From assembly GCF_002811875.1 (NCBI RefSeq), contig NZ_NPDZ01000010.1, positions 1-64,000 of the forward strand: 64,000 nucleotides of DNA, read 5' to 3'. The notes under the pieces are model-generated. The model was not told where the DNA came from and did not search any database. It saw nothing but the letters and a program-made list of their open reading frames with translations. This DNA is from Leptospira perolatii. Lineage in GTDB: Bacteria; Spirochaetota; Leptospiria; Leptospirales; Leptospiraceae. The position numbers and the translations under genes were made by a program. Below, piece by piece: positions 60,776-64,000 of the stretch. How positions within the stretch are numbered: the stretch's first letter is position 1; each line of letters opens with the position of its first letter.

Positions 60776-61945
60776 ATGAAGATAGAGAATCTTTATAAAT
60801 ACTTTCTGTATACCCAAGCAAGTCATCTCCCCGTTTGGGAAGAAGAAAATCATGCTCTATTAGGACTCCTTCCGAAAGAAAGAATTCTGATGGAGTTGGC
60901 TGACCTGAGCCTGGCCGACCGAGAATTTTCTAGAATTCCGGAGGAATATCTTGTTCGAGAAATCCCGGAAACCCTTCTGGCTTTTTTTCAAAAGCAAAGA
61001 ACGATCCCGGTACTAAGCCCTCTAGGAGAAAGGAAGGAAGATTGGGACAAGCCAAGATTACTCGCAGAATTGAGTCGATCTTCCTGGGTTGCAAAAGAAC
61101 CAGAGAAAAAAGAAAGCAATGATCCGGAATCTCCGGAGGAAAAATCCAAGCAAACTCAATGGTTTATGGAAGTTCTATTGCAGAATTTTCCCGATGGGTT
61201 GCTTGCCACCGATTTGGACGGGCATTCCGTATTTTACAACGAAACGTTTGAAAACGAAATACTTCCGCGGAAATGGTTCAAGGACAGCATACTTCACGCA
61301 GAAAAACTTCTCAAAGAAATGAGCAAGGAGCTCCTCGGGAACTATCTCAAGACTCATGAACTGCGTTTAGAGGAAGGTAAGTTGTCCGTACAAACCTTTC
61401 TTCCAGACTTGGATTGTTTGGTACGAGTTTCGATCTTACATCAAAAAGGAAAACCGGTCGGATATCTTTACCATTTTTCGCCGGCCTCTTCCAAGGTGAA
61501 TCATCAGGATGCGGACGGGTTTATTTTCCCTTCGGTGGCCGAAGCCTTTCGACAAAAACTTCCTCTCGAGACGATCCTGAAAGAAGTAGAAGGAAGTTAT
61601 ATTTATCAATCCTTGAAAAGAAACCAGGAAAACGTATCTCACGCCGCGCTGGATTTGGGAGTTCCTAGGACCACATTACAAAATCGAATTAAGTTTTTGG
61701 ATCTTACTTCCAAATTTCCGATGAACCGTGACCAACCAATTCCCAGGAGAAAGTCTCCTAAGGAGCAGGAATCTGTTTCTGCTGCGAGTTCTGTACCCAA
61801 AAACGTTCCGGATAAAAAGCCGAAAAAGAAAACCTCTGACGGAAAGTCGAAACCCAAAGCAAGAGGTTTGAGAGAAAAATCCCCCGTTCGGAAGAAGTCA
61901 GGTTCTAGTAAAAAGAAGGTTTCTGCTAAAAAAAAGGCAAAGTGA
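60776..61945 (+). CDS. PAS-domain protein with Fis-type helix-turn-helix and lysine-rich tail
   Basis: This 389-residue protein has an N-terminal helical part (1-105), a PAS-like domain (~128-235, DGLLATDLDGHSVFYNETFE) and a Fis-type helix-turn-helix (263-310, NVSHAALDLGVPRTTLQNRI). A tail of about 65 residues is almost a third Lys/Arg (KKKTSDGKSKPKARG, KKVSAKKKAK). The domain order suits a DNA-binding regulator that responds to a small ligand or redox state. The basic tail recalls histone-H1-like proteins. It lies upstream of rho on the same strand, but with its own spacing. Confidence 0.75.
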   Translation: MKIENLYKYFLYTQASHLPVWEEENHALLGLLPKERILMELADLSLADREFSRIPEEYLVREIPETLLAFFQKQRTIPVLSPLGERKEDWDKPRLLAELSRSSWVAKEPEKKESNDPESPEEKSKQTQWFMEVLLQNFPDGLLATDLDGHSVFYNETFENEILPRKWFKDSILHAEKLLKEMSKELLGNYLKTHELRLEEGKLSVQTFLPDLDCLVRVSILHQKGKPVGYLYHFSPASSKVNHQDADGFIFPSVAEAFRQKLPLETILKEVEGSYIYQSLKRNQENVSHAALDLGVPRTTLQNRIKFLDLTSKFPMNRDQPIPRRKSPKEQESVSAASSVPKNVPDKKPKKKTSDGKSKPKARGLREKSPVRKKSGSSKKKVSAKKKAK

Positions 61946-61956
61946 ATACTTTTCGA

Positions 61957-61984
61957 TTGACATAGAACCGGAAGGGAGCATAGT
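61957..61984 (+). promoter_or_regulatory. Putative promoter upstream of rho
   Basis: TTGACA (61957-61962) and CATAGT (61979-61984) are spaced by 16 bp. Transcription from here would give a leader of about 180 bases before the rho ATG at 62174, in which Rho autoregulation could act. The -10 is weak. Confidence 0.45.
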
Positions 61985-62173
61985 CCAGCTTAAGAGCTCC
62001 AATCCGGCCCCCGCAAGTCTGTTCAAAGAAAAAGAGAAGGCTTGTTTGGTTGCAATCGGTACACAGTTCTCTATAACCGATCTTCCGGACTCTCTTAACC
62101 CACTGTAAATCTTACAAAATGACAATCTTGGACCAGTGAAGATATTTTCACGTCCAGAATCCAATGGTATTCT

Positions 62174-63583
62174 ATGGCTAATGCAAGACGAGATTCAAAG
62201 CCCAAAGTCAATCTAGACAATCAAAACGACTATAACGAAGATGAACCGGATTTTCCGGAAGACGATCCCGAAACAGCCGAGATTCGTTCTAGAAAAAGAC
62301 GGAGAGGTTCTTATGAAGGACCTGCACCTGCTCCTATTGACTTGGTTGCTTTAAAGAAAAAATCGATCGGTGAATTGATCGACGTGGCCAAAGGTCTTGG
62401 AGTAGAAAATACCAGCGGCCTGAAAAAGCAAAATCTCATCTTCGCGGTACTGCAAGCGCAGGCAGAAAGAGAAGGACAGGTCCACGCTGCCGGAGTTATG
62501 GAAAAACTTCCGGATGGTTATGGTTTCCTTCGCTCTCCAGATTATAATTATGTTCCGGGACCGGATGATATCTATGTATCTCCTTCTCAAATCAAGTTGT
62601 TCGGTCTTCGTACTGGAGATACGGTAGAAGGACAAATTCGTCCTCCCAAAGAGTCAGAAAGATTCTTTGCGATGCTTCGAGTAGAGACAGTCAACGGATA
62701 CACCCCCGACGTCGCGAGCAAACGAGCTCTTTTTGACAACTTAACGCCTCTCTATCCAAATGAAAGACTCAGAATGGAGCATGATCCTTCTCAGTTAGAT
62801 ACAAGGATCGTCGATCTGATGTGTCCGATCGGAAAAGGGCAGAGGGCTTTGATTGTAGCTCCTCCAAGAACCGGTAAAACGATTCTGATGCAGAACGTAG
62901 CGAATGCGATTACCAGAAATCATCCCGAGGTTACGCTGATCGTACTTTTGATCGATGAACGTCCGGAAGAAGTGACCGACATGGCCAGAAACGTACGAGG
63001 AGAAGTCGTAAGTTCTACCTTTGACGAACCAGCGACCCGCCACGTGCAGGTTGCAGAAATGGTCATCGAAAAAGCAAAACGTCTAGTGGAGCACGGAAGA
63101 GATGTGGTCATTCTTTTGGATTCGATCACTCGTTTGGCCAGAGCTTACAACCAAGTGATTCCGACTTCCGGTAAAATACTTTCCGGTGGTGTGGACTCGA
63201 ATGCTTTGCATAAACCGAAACGCTTTTTCGGAGCCGCGAGAAATATCGAAGAGGGTGGTTCTCTTACGATCATTGCGACCGCACTTGTGGATACTGGATC
63301 CAAAATGGACGAGGTGATCTTCGAAGAGTTTAAGGGAACAGGTAATATGGAAATCCATCTGGACCGTAAACTCTCCGACAAACGGATCTTCCCTGCGATC
63401 GACATCAATAAGTCTGGAACTCGTAAAGAGGAACTACTTCTAGCGAAAGAAACACTTCAGAAAGTGTTTGTGCTTCGAAAAGTGCTTTCTCCCATGAGCA
63501 TCACCGAAAGCATGGAATTATTGCTGGATAAAATGCGGCAATCTAAGACAAACGAAGCCTTTTTGGCAAGTATGAACGCTTAG
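62174..63583 (+). CDS. rho: Transcription termination factor Rho
   Basis: This 469-residue protein has an N-terminal acidic/basic extension (1-55), the Rho_N helical domain (58-100) and the RNA-binding cold-shock fold (~105-175, [20 protein letters not shown]). The ATPase follows with P-loop APPRTGKT (229-236), [13 protein letters not shown] and [12 protein letters not shown]. It terminates transcription as a hexamer. Its N-terminus is longer than in E. coli (419 residues). rpmE follows 21 bp downstream. Confidence 0.97.
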   Translation: MANARRDSKPKVNLDNQNDYNEDEPDFPEDDPETAEIRSRKRRRGSYEGPAPAPIDLVALKKKSIGELIDVAKGLGVENTSGLKKQNLIFAVLQAQAEREGQVHAAGVMEKLPDGYGFLRSPDYNYVPGPDDIYVSPSQIKLFGLRTGDTVEGQIRPPKESERFFAMLRVETVNGYTPDVASKRALFDNLTPLYPNERLRMEHDPSQLDTRIVDLMCPIGKGQRALIVAPPRTGKTILMQNVANAITRNHPEVTLIVLLIDERPEEVTDMARNVRGEVVSSTFDEPATRHVQVAEMVIEKAKRLVEHGRDVVILLDSITRLARAYNQVIPTSGKILSGGVDSNALHKPKRFFGAARNIEEGGSLTIIATALVDTGSKMDEVIFEEFKGTGNMEIHLDRKLSDKRIFPAIDINKSGTRKEELLLAKETLQKVFVLRKVLSPMSITESMELLLDKMRQSKTNEAFLASMNA

Positions 63584-63604
63584 ACCCTGAGGTTAGAGGA
63601 ATTT

Positions 63605-63805
63605 ATGAAAACGGATATTCATCCCAAATATGCACCGGCAAAAATCCGCTGCGCCTGCGGAGCTGTTTACGAGACTCGCACAACCGTAGGGGATATTCAT
63701 GTAGAGATTTGCTCGAATTGCCATCCTTATTTTACGGGTAAATCTAAACTGCTGGATACTACCGGTCGAGTAGATAAGTTCAAGAAAAAGTACAAAATGA
63801 AGTAA
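63605..63805 (+). CDS. rpmE: 50S ribosomal protein L31
   Basis: This 66-residue protein starts [20 protein letters not shown] and contains CAC (16-18) and CSNC (36-39), the four zinc ligands of the C+ form of L31. The terminal [20 protein letters not shown] is typical. It probably belongs to the rho transcription unit. A zinc-free paralogue is not in the window. Confidence 0.97.
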   Translation: MKTDIHPKYAPAKIRCACGAVYETRTTVGDIHVEICSNCHPYFTGKSKLLDTTGRVDKFKKKYKMK

Positions 63806-63864
63806 GCAAGATGTCTTCCGTTTTCGGTTTTCATTCTGTCTAAAGGATTGCCGGAGAGTTTCTC

Positions 63865-64000
63865 ATGAAGGTAATGGATTTCGATAGATATAAGGAAATC
63901 AACGATCAAAGGTTGAATTACCGAGAAATGGAAGATGCTACCGTAGTCTCGAACTATCGTAATGTAGGCTGCGGAGACGGTTATCGCATTTACTTAAAGA
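63865..64000 (+). CDS. NifU/IscU-like iron-sulfur scaffold protein (partial, truncated by window end)
   Basis: The 45 visible residues start MKVMDFDRYKEINDQRLNYR and include VSNYRNVGCGDGYRIYLK. This matches the NifU_N/IscU segment around the first conserved cysteine (usually ...CGD...), so the gene probably encodes a scaffold for iron-sulfur cluster assembly. The rest lies outside the window. The start ATG 63865 is chosen over ATG 63874. Confidence 0.6.
   Translation, partial: MKVMDFDRYKEINDQRLNYREMEDATVVSNYRNVGCGDGYRIYLK

Overview
The window looks like chromosome from a Leptospira, probably one of the non-classical (intermediate or saprophyte-like) species. The reasons are the combination of LpxI with LpxB, LL-diaminopimelate aminotransferase (DapL), a 23S rRNA 3' end with no typical 5S behind it, many small lipoproteins with loose lipoboxes, 7TM/HAMP/SpoIIE phosphatases with TPR tails, and a TonB cluster resembling the LipL48 locus. 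Species is not resolved from sequence alone. No phage, insertion sequence, CRISPR array or tRNA was recognised.

Layout. 1-700: end of 23S rRNA, a structured spacer, a terminator and one small membrane ORF. 700-3320: a TetR-controlled unit (TetR, atypical SDR/epimerase, lipoprotein hydrolase) with two matching operators. 3400-10260: two divergent paralogous SpoIIE-type phosphatases. 10390-12880: an ABC-2 exporter with a CPBP membrane protease. 13130-14720: azoreductase and AraC regulator. 14830-20140: surface lipoproteins, a hydrolase, a class III adenylate cyclase, an ATP-grasp protein and a DinB protein. 20230-29440: a TonB energy-coupling operon (exbB, two exbD, tonB) plus a receptor operon (small exported protein, large beta-helix lipoprotein, small lipoprotein, TonB-dependent receptor), separated by a GrpB-family gene. 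29690-33740: an EAL protein and a TetR-alkB pair. 33900-43375: aminopeptidase N, MFS transporter, NUDIX hydrolase, UvrD/Rep helicase, TPR lipoprotein and AsmA-like protein. 43470-51122: seven tightly packed minus-strand genes, sucC-sucD-tolC-SH3 protein-fmdB-lpxI-lpxB. 51366-56107: ruvA, a small exported repeat protein, a MarR-SRPBCC pair and an MBL-fold lipoprotein. 56200-64000: pyrB, a DUF2203 protein, dapL, two Leptospira-type hypotheticals, a PAS/Fis-like protein, rho, rpmE and the start of a NifU-like gene.

Most interesting points. (1) Three sites with the tetramer TTAC (or TTAA) repeated at exactly 11-bp steps lie 53-80 bp upstream of exbB, of the large lipoprotein gene and of the small gene heading the receptor cluster. 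This spacing is typical of OmpR/PhoB-type response regulators and suggests that one regulator controls the whole TonB system. (2) A 108-residue exported protein consists of six SFPD repeats and resembles the family predicted to form a 7(1) septoil knot. (3) A composite intergenic repeat occurs three times: a GC-rich block followed by the palindrome TGTAGGAGCTCCTACA. (4) TetR and MarR genes have near-perfect long operators.
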